A DNA stretch of 64,000 nucleotides from Bradyrhizobium sp. CIAT3101 (GTDB lineage: Bacteria; Pseudomonadota; Alphaproteobacteria; Rhizobiales; Xanthobacteraceae). The first letter of the stretch is position 1. Each line of letters opens with the position of its first letter. The DNA is taken from NCBI RefSeq assembly GCF_029714945.1, contig NZ_CP121634.1:2129001-2193000 (forward strand), written 5' to 3'. A model generated the notes under the pieces. It saw nothing but the letters and a program-made list of their open reading frames with translations, was not told where the DNA came from and searched no databases. This document shows, piece by piece, positions 35,736 through 43,496 of this stretch. A program made the position numbers and the translations under genes.

Positions 35736-36145
35736 TGAAGATTTCCTTGCGGGCGGGCGAACGGGTCTACATCAACGGCGCGGTGCTGCGCGTGGACCGC
35801 AAGGTCTCGCTCGAGCTCGTCAACGACGTGATGTTCCTGCTGGAAGGGCAGGTCATGCAGGCCTCCGACGCCACCACGGCGATGCGCCAGCTCTATTTCA
35901 TCGTCCAGCTCATGCTGATGAATCCGACGGATATCGCTGCTGCCGCCTCGCTCTACGGGCAGCACCACGCAGCCCTGCTCGCCGTGTGCGAGAACCGCGA
36001 GATGCTGGACGGGCTCGCTGCGATCGACGAGATGGTCGGCGGAACCCGCTACTTCGAAGCGCTCAAGCGGATCCGGGCGCTGTTTCCCCTGGAGCAGGCG
36101 ATCCTGGCCGGCGCCAACACTGAAGCCCCATTCGAGGCTGCCTGA
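35735..36145 (+). CDS. flbT: Flagellin mRNA regulator FlbT
   Basis: A 136-residue protein starting MKISLRAGERVYINGAVLRVDRK, the FlbT signature, followed by LLEGQVMQASDATTAMRQLYFIVQLMLM. In Caulobacter FlbT associates with the fljK 5' leader and destabilises the mRNA; in Brucella it activates. The conserved leaders before all three flagellins here are obvious candidate targets. It is coupled to flaF by a TAATG overlap. Confidence 0.94.
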   Translation: MKISLRAGERVYINGAVLRVDRKVSLELVNDVMFLLEGQVMQASDATTAMRQLYFIVQLMLMNPTDIAAAASLYGQHHAALLAVCENREMLDGLAAIDEMVGGTRYFEALKRIRALFPLEQAILAGANTEAPFEAA

Positions 36146-36162
36146 CAACAGCGGAGAGGCAC

Positions 36163-36582
36163 ATGAACGTTTCCAGCGCAACCGATACCACCAGCACCAA
36201 TTCGACGAGCTCGACGTCGTCCACCACGTCCACGTCGAACAACACCGTCGACTATAACACCTTCCTGCAGCTCCTCATCGCCGAGATGAAGAACCAGGAT
36301 CCGACCAATCCGATGGATACGTCGCAATATATGAGCCAGTTCGCTCAGCTGTCGTCGGTCGAGCAGGCGATGCAGACCAATACGAAGCTGGATTCGCTGC
36401 TGTCCTCGCAGGCGCTGTCGCAGGCGGACGGACTGATCGGGAAGAACGTCAGCTTCACCGACTCGACCGGCGCGACCTTCACCGGCAAGGTTGCGTCGAT
36501 CTCGATCAACAGCAACGGCTCGGTCGCGACCCTCGAGGACGGCACCAAGGTCGCGGTCGGCCCCGGCCTGACGATCAGCTAG
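36163..36582 (+). CDS. flgD: Hook assembly scaffold FlgD
   Basis: A 139-residue protein with a Ser/Thr-rich start and the conserved block VDYNTFLQLLIAEMKNQDPTNPMDTSQYMSQFAQLSSVEQAMQ. It is a short FlgD, as in other rhizobia, and lacks the full C-terminal Ig/tudor domains of enteric FlgD (about 230 residues). It caps the growing hook. Confidence 0.92.
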   Translation: MNVSSATDTTSTNSTSSTSSTTSTSNNTVDYNTFLQLLIAEMKNQDPTNPMDTSQYMSQFAQLSSVEQAMQTNTKLDSLLSSQALSQADGLIGKNVSFTDSTGATFTGKVASISINSNGSVATLEDGTKVAVGPGLTIS

Positions 36583-36584
36583 CC

Positions 36585-36851
36585 ATGAACGAGCGGGACG
36601 CCCTCGACATCGTCCAGGCGGCGATCTGGACCATCCTCGTTGCCTGCGGACCCGCGGTCGGCGCCGGGATGCTGGTCGGCATCGTTATCGCGCTGATCCA
36701 GGCCCTGACCCAGGTCCAGGAGGCGACGCTGACCTTCGTTCCGAAGATCGTCGTCATCCTCGTGGTCGTGGCGGTCTCCGGCTCCTTCATCGGCGCCCAT
36801 ATCTCCACCTTCACCGAGATGGTCTATTCGCGGATCGAGCACGGCTTCTGA
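36585..36851 (+). CDS. fliQ: Export gate protein FliQ
   Basis: An 88-residue protein with two membrane segments (AAIWTILVACGPAVGAGMLVGIVIALIQA and KIVVILVVVAVSGSFIGAHI) separated by LTQVQEATLTFVPK, the FliQ pattern. It starts 2 nt after flgD and is followed by a promoter-bearing gap before flhA. Confidence 0.95.
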   Translation: MNERDALDIVQAAIWTILVACGPAVGAGMLVGIVIALIQALTQVQEATLTFVPKIVVILVVVAVSGSFIGAHISTFTEMVYSRIEHGF

Positions 36852-36878
36852 TCCGCGGAGAGCTCCGGCCACCACCCT

Positions 36879-36898
36879 CGCGTAAGCTTTGCGGGGCA
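36879..36898 (+). promoter_or_regulatory. Candidate flagellar promoter element before flhA
   Basis: CGCGTAAG-C-TTTG-CGGGG-CA fits the flagellar motif with one change in each part and lies 51 nt before the flhA start. Confidence 0.45.
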
Positions 36899-36929
36899 AA
36901 ATGCAGGCGGACCCTGCTGCCGGTGACCC

Positions 36930-39011
36930 ATGGCCGATACTTTAGCTGCTAGCCTGCCCAACCCGCGACGTGTCGGCGCGGATGCCTTCTTCGCGGGCGG
37001 TATCGTGGCCATGCTCACGATCCTGTTCCTGCCGATACCTCCGCTTCTGATCGACCTCGGCCTGGCGTTCTCGATCGCGCTTGCGGCGCTGATCCTGATG
37101 GTCGCATTGTGGATCCAGCGGCCGCTCGACTTCTCCGCCTTCCCGACGGTCCTGCTGATCGCGACGATCCTGCGGCTGGCGCTCAACGTGGCGACGACCC
37201 GCCTGATCCTGTCCCGCGGCGGGGAGGGCGAACAGGCTGCCGGCCATGTCGTCGCCGGCTTCTCGAAATTCGTCATGGGCGGCGACTTCGTCATCGGCCT
37301 GATCATCTTCGCGATCCTGGTCACGGTGAACTTCGTCGTGATCACCAAGGGCGCGACGCGTATCGCCGAAGTCGGCGCCCGCTTCACCCTGGACGCCATC
37401 CCGGGCAAGCAGATGGCGATCGACGCGGACCTGTCGGCGGGTCTGATCGACGACAAGGAAGCGCAGCGCCGGCGCCGCGAGCTCGAAGAGGAAAGCTCCT
37501 TCTTCGGCGCGATGGACGGTGCCTCGAAATTCGTCCGCGGCGATGCCATCGCCGGCCTGATCATCACCGCGATCAACATCTTCGGCGGCATCATCATCGG
37601 CGTCACCCATCACGGCCTGACGCTGTCGCGTGCTGCCGACGTCTACACAAAACTCTCCGTCGGCGACGGTCTGGTCACGCAGATGCCGGCACTGATCGTA
37701 TCGCTTTCGGCGGGCCTGCTGGTCTCCAAGGGCGGCACCAGAGGTTCGGCGGAGCAGGCCGTGCTGCGGCAGCTCGGCGGCTACCCGCGCGCGGTGTCGG
37801 CGGCGTCGTTGATGATGTTCGTGCTTGCCTTGATGCCCGGCCTGCCGATGGCGCCGTTCGTGCTCCTGGGCGGCGTCATGGCCTTCGTCGGCTACTCGCT
37901 GCCGAAGCGGCAGGCGGCTGCGCAGCAGAAGGAGGCGGCGCGCAAGGCGGAAGAGCGCGCGCAGAACGATGCCAAGGAATCCGTCAAGGAATCGCTCAAG
38001 ACCGCCGAAATCGAGCTGTCGCTCGGCAGCCATCTGTCGGTCCATTTGCTCGGCTCGCGCAACGAGCTCGCGCACCGCGTCAGCAAGATCCGCAAGAAGT
38101 TCGCCAAGCAGTACGGCTTCGTCATTCCCGAGATCAAGCTGTCGGACAATCTGTCGATCGACCCCAAGGGCTACCAGATCCGGATCCACGATACCCGCGT
38201 CGCCCATGGCGAGCTCAGGATCGGCGAGGTGATGGTGCTGGTGGACAAGGACGGCAAGCCCGACGTGCCCGGCGACGAGGTAATCGAGCCCGCGTTCGGC
38301 ATGAAGGCGCTGTGGGTGACCGAGGCCTTCACCGATGAGGTCAGGCGGCAGGGCTGCAAGCCGGTCGACAATCTGTCGGTGCTGCTCACGCATCTGAGCG
38401 AGGTGCTCAGGGCGAACCTCTCCCAGCTGCTGTCATACAAGGACATGCGCGGGCTGCTTGACCGGCTCGAGCCCGAGTACAAGCGCCTGGTCGACGATCT
38501 CTGTCCGTCGCAGATCTCCTATTCGGGCCTGCTGGCGATCCTGAAGATCCTGCTGGGCGAGCGGGTGTCGATCCGGAATCTTCACCTGATCCTCGAGGCG
38601 ATCGCGGAAATCGCGCCGCATGTGCGGCGATCCGAGCAGGTGGCCGAGCACGTGCGCATGCGCCTGGCTCAGCAGATTTGCGGTGATCTCTCCGACAATG
38701 GCGTGCTCAACGTCCTTCGCCTCGGCAACCGCTGGGATCTCGCCTTCCACCAGAGCCTGAAGCGCGACGGCAAGGGCGACGTCGTCGAGTTCGACGCCGA
38801 CCCGCGCCTGATCGAACAGTTCGCGACCGAAGCCAGTGCCGCGATCCGGAAATTCACCGAGGACGGCACCAGCGTAGTGCTGGCGGTGACGCCGGAAGCC
38901 CGCCCCTATGTCCGCATGATCCTGGAACGGGTGTTCCCGACATTGCCGATCCTGTCGCACGTCGAGGTCGCTCGCAGCGCCGAGATCCGGGCGCTCGGAG
39001 CCATCTCGTGA
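36930..39011 (+). CDS. flhA: Export gate protein FlhA
   Basis: A 693-residue protein. The N-terminal half has eight membrane segments with the FHIPEP-type signatures [18 protein letters not shown] and the cytoplasmic loop [20 protein letters not shown]. The C-terminal half is the soluble nonameric docking domain for chaperone-substrate complexes. Length is normal. It overlaps fliR by 4 nt. Confidence 0.96.
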   Translation: MADTLAASLPNPRRVGADAFFAGGIVAMLTILFLPIPPLLIDLGLAFSIALAALILMVALWIQRPLDFSAFPTVLLIATILRLALNVATTRLILSRGGEGEQAAGHVVAGFSKFVMGGDFVIGLIIFAILVTVNFVVITKGATRIAEVGARFTLDAIPGKQMAIDADLSAGLIDDKEAQRRRRELEEESSFFGAMDGASKFVRGDAIAGLIITAINIFGGIIIGVTHHGLTLSRAADVYTKLSVGDGLVTQMPALIVSLSAGLLVSKGGTRGSAEQAVLRQLGGYPRAVSAASLMMFVLALMPGLPMAPFVLLGGVMAFVGYSLPKRQAAAQQKEAARKAEERAQNDAKESVKESLKTAEIELSLGSHLSVHLLGSRNELAHRVSKIRKKFAKQYGFVIPEIKLSDNLSIDPKGYQIRIHDTRVAHGELRIGEVMVLVDKDGKPDVPGDEVIEPAFGMKALWVTEAFTDEVRRQGCKPVDNLSVLLTHLSEVLRANLSQLLSYKDMRGLLDRLEPEYKRLVDDLCPSQISYSGLLAILKILLGERVSIRNLHLILEAIAEIAPHVRRSEQVAEHVRMRLAQQICGDLSDNGVLNVLRLGNRWDLAFHQSLKRDGKGDVVEFDADPRLIEQFATEASAAIRKFTEDGTSVVLAVTPEARPYVRMILERVFPTLPILSHVEVARSAEIRALGAIS

Positions 39012-39760
39012 TCAGCGGCCTCGCCGACAACGTGCTCGCGACGTTCATCGTATTCTGCCGTATCGGCTCCTGCCTGATGCTGGTGCCCGGCTATTCCAGC
39101 ACGAACGTTCCGCCGCAGATCCGTCTGTTCGTCGCGCTCGTCACGACGTTTGCGCTGTCACCGATCCTGGTCTCGATGTTGAAGCCGCTGGTGGACGATG
39201 CGTCGCCGCTGACGCTCGCGCTGCTGATCGGCACCGAAATATTGGTCGGCAGCGTCATCGGCCTCGGCGGGCGCGTGTTCTTCCTCGCGCTCCAGACCAT
39301 GTCCACCGTCATGGCGAGTTCGATCGGGCTCAGCAACATCCCGGGCGTGCCGCTCGGCGACAACGATCCGACGCCGGCCTCGGTGCCGCTGATCATGGCC
39401 GCGGTCACCACGCTGTTCTTCCTCACCGACCAGCATTGGCAAGTCGTGCGTGGGTTGATGAACTCCTACGACGTCTGGCATCCCGGTGAGAGACTGAGCG
39501 GCGAGATGGCGCTGAATCAGCTCACGAGCCGCCTCACGGACGCGTTCGTGCTGACGCTGCGGATCACCAGCCCCTTCATCGTCTATTCCGTCATCGTCAA
39601 TTTTTCGATCGGCCTCATCAACAAGCTGACGCCGTCGATTGCGGTCTATTTCGTCTCGGTGCCGTTCGTCCTGGTCGGCGGCCTGCTGCTGCTCTATCTC
39701 ACCAGTGACGAGTTATTGACGCAATTCATGCTCGGCATGTCGTCATGGCTGGCGGGATGA
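39008..39760 (+). CDS. fliR: Export gate protein FliR
   Basis: A 250-residue membrane protein starting at GTG 39008. It has six hydrophobic segments, with [23 protein letters not shown] and [25 protein letters not shown] as FliR-type sequences. It completes the FliPQR channel together with fliP at 20136 and fliQ at 36585. Three small genes follow at short spacing. Confidence 0.94.
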   Translation: MISGLADNVLATFIVFCRIGSCLMLVPGYSSTNVPPQIRLFVALVTTFALSPILVSMLKPLVDDASPLTLALLIGTEILVGSVIGLGGRVFFLALQTMSTVMASSIGLSNIPGVPLGDNDPTPASVPLIMAAVTTLFFLTDQHWQVVRGLMNSYDVWHPGERLSGEMALNQLTSRLTDAFVLTLRITSPFIVYSVIVNFSIGLINKLTPSIAVYFVSVPFVLVGGLLLLYLTSDELLTQFMLGMSSWLAG

Positions 39761-39766
39761 CGGGCC

Positions 39767-40186
39767 ATGAATTCGCGCGCGGACAAGCTCGGTCGGATCG
39801 TCTCGCTGGTGAAGCTTCAGCTCCGTCTGTCCGAATGGCAGCTCGCGCAATTGCGGCAGCAGGAGCAGACCATGCAGGATGAGCAGGTTTGGCTGGTCAG
39901 GACCCTGAACGAGGGAAAACCGCCGGCCGGATCGTCGAGCGAGTCGCTCGCGAAGCGCCTCAACAGGACGACCGTCGGCGCGCGCGCCGTGCAGGAGCGG
40001 GCCGCGATGCAACTCGACAAGGTCCGCTCGGAGAACCGGCGCGTCAAACAGCTCGAAGAGGTCGCCAAGGTGGCGCTGGCCGAAAAGCTGCGCGACGCCG
40101 AGAAGCGCTCGCTCGAGGACATGACCGAGACACATGCCGCCGTTCGCGATTTGACGCCGCGGCCAGCCAGCCGGAACAAGACATGA
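39767..40186 (+). CDS. FliJ-like coiled-coil protein
   Basis: A 139-residue protein, almost wholly helical and charged, with no signal or membrane segment. Heptad-like stretches (RIVSLVKLQLRLSEWQLAQLRQQEQTMQ and RAAMQLDKVRSENRRVKQLEEVAKVALAEKLRDAEKR) resemble the antiparallel coiled coil of FliJ (about 147 residues), the stalk that joins FliI to FlhA. FliJ is otherwise missing from the locus. The assignment rests on shape and size, so no symbol is given. It overlaps the next gene by 4 nt. Confidence 0.6.
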   Translation: MNSRADKLGRIVSLVKLQLRLSEWQLAQLRQQEQTMQDEQVWLVRTLNEGKPPAGSSSESLAKRLNRTTVGARAVQERAAMQLDKVRSENRRVKQLEEVAKVALAEKLRDAEKRSLEDMTETHAAVRDLTPRPASRNKT

Positions 40187-40662
40187 TCGTGACGCCGACA
40201 TCCGACCTCGTCCTCGACGTCCTCGACGCCGCCGATCCGGTGGCGCAGCGCGCCGCGACCGCGAAGCTCGACGCACTGAAATCGTCGGGCGCCGATTTCG
40301 CCGCGACGATGGACTCCGAGGCCACCAAGGCGGCCGCGGCAGCGGCCGATCAATCCGCCGCGAATGTGGCGGAGGCGCAGTCCGGAGTGGTGAACGGGCC
40401 GCCGGTGCAGGTGATCAAGAAGCCCGGCCCGGACGAGGTCTATCGCAAGTTCGAGGCGTTCATCCTCCAGACCTTTGTCGAGACGATGCTGCCGAAGGAG
40501 TCGGAGGAAGTGTTCGGCAAGGGCACCGCCGGCGGCGTCTGGAAATCGATGCTGGCCGAGCAGCTGGGCGCCCAGCTCGCGAAGGGCAAGGGGATCGGAA
40601 TTGCCAAGCAGCTCGCGTCCGCACACCCGCCTGGTCCGGATGTGACGGGCAAGTCGGGCTGA
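40183..40662 (+). CDS. FlgJ-type rod-binding protein (no muramidase domain)
   Basis: A 159-residue protein. The C-terminal part YRKFEAFILQTFVETMLPKESEEVFGKGTAGGVWKSMLAEQLGAQLAKGKGIGIAKQLA matches the rod-binding N-terminal domain of FlgJ (usually E/D-x-V-F-G-x-G-x-x-G pattern). The peptidoglycan hydrolase half of enteric FlgJ is absent; the separate transglycosylase at 30827 probably supplies that activity. ATG 40183 overlaps the FliJ-like gene. Confidence 0.8.
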   Translation: MIVTPTSDLVLDVLDAADPVAQRAATAKLDALKSSGADFAATMDSEATKAAAAAADQSAANVAEAQSGVVNGPPVQVIKKPGPDEVYRKFEAFILQTFVETMLPKESEEVFGKGTAGGVWKSMLAEQLGAQLAKGKGIGIAKQLASAHPPGPDVTGKSG

Positions 40663-40706
40663 TGGATCTGGGACACGGGTGACCAAAGTTGAAGGGTGAA
40701 TTTGCT

Positions 40707-41246
40707 ATGCAGGTGGAACAGGGCGCGACACTTCCGGTGATGGAGCAGCCGGTCGTCGAACAGCAGGTCTTGGACTCCGAGATGATGACCGGGGCCGCGC
40801 CGGGCGATGCTCTGTTGCCCGTGCTGCTGCCGAATGTCGGCGGCGAGATGCCGTTCGACGAAGCCGAGGCGGCAAGATTGGAGGCGACGCGGGCCGAGGA
40901 GGTCAGCGGCCTGCTGTCAGCGATCCGCCGGCTCGAGACCATCGTCGAGGAAGAAACCGTCGCGCTCGCGACCGGACAGAAGGTCGATTTCGACGATTTC
41001 AGCATGCGCAAGAGCCGGAGCATGCTGGAATTCGTCCGTCTGATGCGGGCGCGGATGCATCTCGGCGGCGAAAGCGAGATCACCGAGGAGATCCGGCGGC
41101 TGCGCGAGAAGCTCGAGCGCAACCGTTCGCTCCTCGAAATGCATTACGACGCCGTGCGTGAGGTCGCGACCATCATCGTCAGGGCGATCAAGGATGCCGA
41201 GTCTGACGGCACCTACACCGGTCGCGCAGCGCGGGACGGAAAATGA
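40707..41246 (+). CDS. Uncharacterised helical protein, possible FlgN-like chaperone
   Basis: A 179-residue protein without signal or membrane segment. The N-terminal 60 residues are acidic and low in structure; the rest is helical (EEVSGLLSAIRRLETIVEEETVALATGQKVDFDDFSMRKSRSMLEFVRLM then EEIRRLREKLERNRSLLEMHYDAVREVATIIVRAIKDAE). The 'L..L..E...L......D......K...L..F' pattern resembles FlgN, the FlgK/FlgL export chaperone. ATG 40707 has GAAGGG about 10 bases upstream; TTG 40689 is an alternative. It overlaps the next gene by 4 nt. Confidence 0.55.
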   Translation: MQVEQGATLPVMEQPVVEQQVLDSEMMTGAAPGDALLPVLLPNVGGEMPFDEAEAARLEATRAEEVSGLLSAIRRLETIVEEETVALATGQKVDFDDFSMRKSRSMLEFVRLMRARMHLGGESEITEEIRRLREKLERNRSLLEMHYDAVREVATIIVRAIKDAESDGTYTGRAARDGK

Positions 41247-41701
41247 TCAAGCTGGTGCTGGCCGGGCTCTGGGTATGCATCCTCACCGCGGGCACGAGCT
41301 ACGGCGTGGCCTATTGGAAGGAAAACGGCACCCTGCTGCCCGCGAAGGACGAATATCTGGACGGGCTGCAATACCAGAAGACGCGCGCGCTGAGCATCCC
41401 CATGGTCGAGAGCGGCGCCGTGCAGGGCTACATCGTCGCGCGCTTCGTCTACACGGTGGAGGCGCGAACCATGCACCAGCTCACCGTTCCGCCCGAGCCG
41501 TTCGTCGTGGACGAGGCCTTCCGCAGGATCTACGCTGACGACAAGCTCGATTTCAGGAAGCTCGCCCGCTACGACCTCTCCGTCCTGACCGCTGGGATCA
41601 AGCAGCGCGTCAACGAGCGGATGCAGGCCGACATCGTCCAGGACGTGCTGGTCGAGGACTTCAACTACGTCTCCAAGGAAGAATTCCAGCAGAAGCCGTA
41701 A
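41243..41701 (+). CDS. Single-pass membrane protein, possible second FliL-like protein
   Basis: A 152-residue protein with a membrane segment at residues 2-24 (IKLVLAGLWVCILTAGTSYGVAYW) and a periplasmic domain. Its end (LTAGIKQRVNERMQADIVQDVLVEDFNYV) resembles the FliL C-terminal helix-strand, although the rest is not close to the FliL at 19696. A gene in this place is also present in Sinorhizobium loci, without known function. It is the last gene before the strong terminator at 41757. Confidence 0.6.
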   Translation: MIKLVLAGLWVCILTAGTSYGVAYWKENGTLLPAKDEYLDGLQYQKTRALSIPMVESGAVQGYIVARFVYTVEARTMHQLTVPPEPFVVDEAFRRIYADDKLDFRKLARYDLSVLTAGIKQRVNERMQADIVQDVLVEDFNYVSKEEFQQKP

Positions 41702-41756
41702 CGCGCCGGGCCGCGAGGCCGCACGGGTGCAATGACGTTTCTGCTGCTGAAGCAAG

Positions 41757-41797
41757 CCGGCCTCTGCGGATGTCCCCGCAGAGGCCGGTTGTTGTTT
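41757..41797 (+). terminator. Strong intrinsic terminator closing the flagellar locus
   Basis: Perfect 13-bp stem CCGGCCTCTGCGG (41757-41769) with CCGCAGAGGCCGG (41776-41788), six-base loop, followed by TTGTTGTTTG. It ends the plus-strand transcripts before the convergent lafR gene. Confidence 0.88.
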
Positions 41798-41911
41798 GCG
41801 AGCCGTGGCTTGAAAGTACATGACCCGGAAAGGTGTGCGGCGGCTTTCCGGGGCATGTTCAAATCCAAAGCGCGATGAGGATCTCACCCGATCTCATCGC
41901 GCTTTGGCGCG

Positions 41912-42682
41912 TCAGTTGCCGGCCGGGTACGCCGCCGGGGCGGCATGTGCCCGGTTCAGGAGGATACCGACCTCGTCGAGCTCCTGCATCGGCTCGTCGA
42001 TGGCCTCGGTGGCGGGGATGTTGAGCCGGTATCCGACGTAGCGCCGTGCCACGATTGCGTCGAAACCGAGCCGATCACGCAGCTTCTTGCGCAGCTTGCT
42101 GACGTGGCTTTCGATCACGCTCTCGTCGAACGTGGATTCGAAGATGCCGTAGACTGCGTTGAAGATCTGCGTCTTGGTGATCCACTTGCCGTGATTGCTG
42201 ACCATATACTCGAGAATGCGCAGCTCGCGGCGGGGCAGTGTGAGGGCATGGCCCGCGATTTCGGGGTCACGTCCGTTAAAGAAGACCTGGATCCGGGTCT
42301 CGCAGGGCCTTGGCAACTCGCCCACCCGGCGGCGGGCGATCGCGGCCGTTCGGGCGAGGATCTCACGCAGGTGAATCGGCACATGAACCACGTCGTCCAC
42401 GCCGGATTCAAACAGCTCCAGCGTGTTCTTGAGCATCTTCTGGCCACTCATGGCGATGATCGGAGCCGTGGACCGCTTGCGCATCGCCCGTGGCAGACTT
42501 CCGCGGGCATCGCAGTCCCCCAGAAGGAAGGCATCGACCGCTGCCAGGTCCGATTCGTTCGCGGATTGCAGCCAGTCCCAGAATTCTCCGGAGGAGAACC
42601 CGATCGACGATACGCCCTCGCGAACGAGCCCTCCTACGTAGCTGTTCGTGACGCTCTCGCGATCATCAACGATTATATACAT
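41912..42682 (-). CDS. lafR: Atypical OmpR-type regulator of the lateral flagellum (LafR/FtcR/Rem)
   Basis: A 256-residue protein with an N-terminal receiver-like domain (1-125) and a C-terminal winged helix (about 135-232: LTLPRRELRILEYMVSNHGKWITKTQIFNAVYG, then HVSKLRKKLRDRLGFDAIVARRYVGYRL). The receiver is degenerate: the usual acceptor Asp position reads LLGDCD, and the switch Lys-Pro is Val-Pro (HVPIHL). This is as expected for FtcR of Brucella and Rem of Sinorhizobium, which work without a known kinase. In Bradyrhizobium LafR is the master regulator of lateral flagella. Transcribed toward the locus end; AGGGGCG precedes the start. Confidence 0.85.
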   Translation of the reverse strand: MYIIVDDRESVTNSYVGGLVREGVSSIGFSSGEFWDWLQSANESDLAAVDAFLLGDCDARGSLPRAMRKRSTAPIIAMSGQKMLKNTLELFESGVDDVVHVPIHLREILARTAAIARRRVGELPRPCETRIQVFFNGRDPEIAGHALTLPRRELRILEYMVSNHGKWITKTQIFNAVYGIFESTFDESVIESHVSKLRKKLRDRLGFDAIVARRYVGYRLNIPATEAIDEPMQELDEVGILLNRAHAAPAAYPAGN

Positions 42683-43436
42683 TAGTCAGTCGCCCCTGTT
42701 TCGCACTTGCAGCGGCCGGGAGTTGTTGTGATGCCCCGGCTCGACGCCATGCTGTTTGACGATATTCCCTCCCGCGAACCGTTGTTATGTTTCGATGTTC
42801 GCGGGCAGCCCTACGCATTCAGTGCCTGCGTGAGCAGGCCTGCTACTTCGACTCAATACTGAACGCTTACTGCGTGAGGCTCGGCGGGTGTCTTACGGAT
42901 CACCCCGCGGAGCGGTGAGACAGCGACCTAGAATAGTTGCGCTACGTTGCTGATTACGTCCGAACGCTACTGAACTTGGTCGATCTCCTCGCCAACTGGC
43001 GAGAATCACTTGAGTAGGACCGTAACAATTGCCGATTTCCGATCAAGCGTGCGGAACAAAGCGTTTGCTACGTGTGCTTGATGCTGTTGGTTTGTTTCTG
43101 GCTGTTTCTTTGTATGTCAAAGATCATCAGTTGATTTGAAATCCAAACTACTTTTGCACCGTGACGGTTATAAAGTTCCATATGCCCGTACAAATACAGC
43201 TATTTTGGGTAGTGCTGTCGGGCTGTCGCAGGGAGGGGTTTTCAACCCCGGATTGACTCTCCTGGCCGCGCACCCGGCTGCGACAATTCGACTCATGTAT
43301 GGCGGCGAGACTCCAGCTTGGCGAAATCTTGGCGAGTGTGTGTCTTTCGAGTCGCACTTTCGCCTCGTGCATGACGCGTTGGACTCATTCGATGTCGCAT
43401 TGTTTGTGACGAATAGATTTTTTGACGCGCACGTTT
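42683..43436. other. Intergenic gap, AT-richer than surroundings
   Basis: Over 750 bp between the divergent lafR and the membrane-protein gene. From about 42990 the DNA has runs such as GTTTGTTTCTGG and TTTCTTTGTATG and is clearly AT-richer than neighbouring genes. GGGG-TTTTCAA-CCCC near 43233-43247 is a short hairpin. An open frame from 43136 crosses the region but has atypical composition, no Shine-Dalgarno, and runs into the next gene; I do not accept it. The gap should contain the lafR promoter with room for several regulator sites. Confidence 0.45.
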
Positions 43437-43456
43437 CAGGCAAGCTTCGCCAACTA
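43437..43456 (+). promoter_or_regulatory. Candidate flagellar promoter element before the 43497 gene
   Basis: CAGGCAAG-C-TTCG-CCAAC-TA is one of the best matches to the recurring flagellar motif, with the core CAAGCTTCG perfect and the five-base spacer to TA. It lies 60 nt before the start codon. Confidence 0.5.
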
Positions 43457-43496
43457 GCTTCGTTCAATAGATCGAAAACGAACGGAGCATTTTCAA

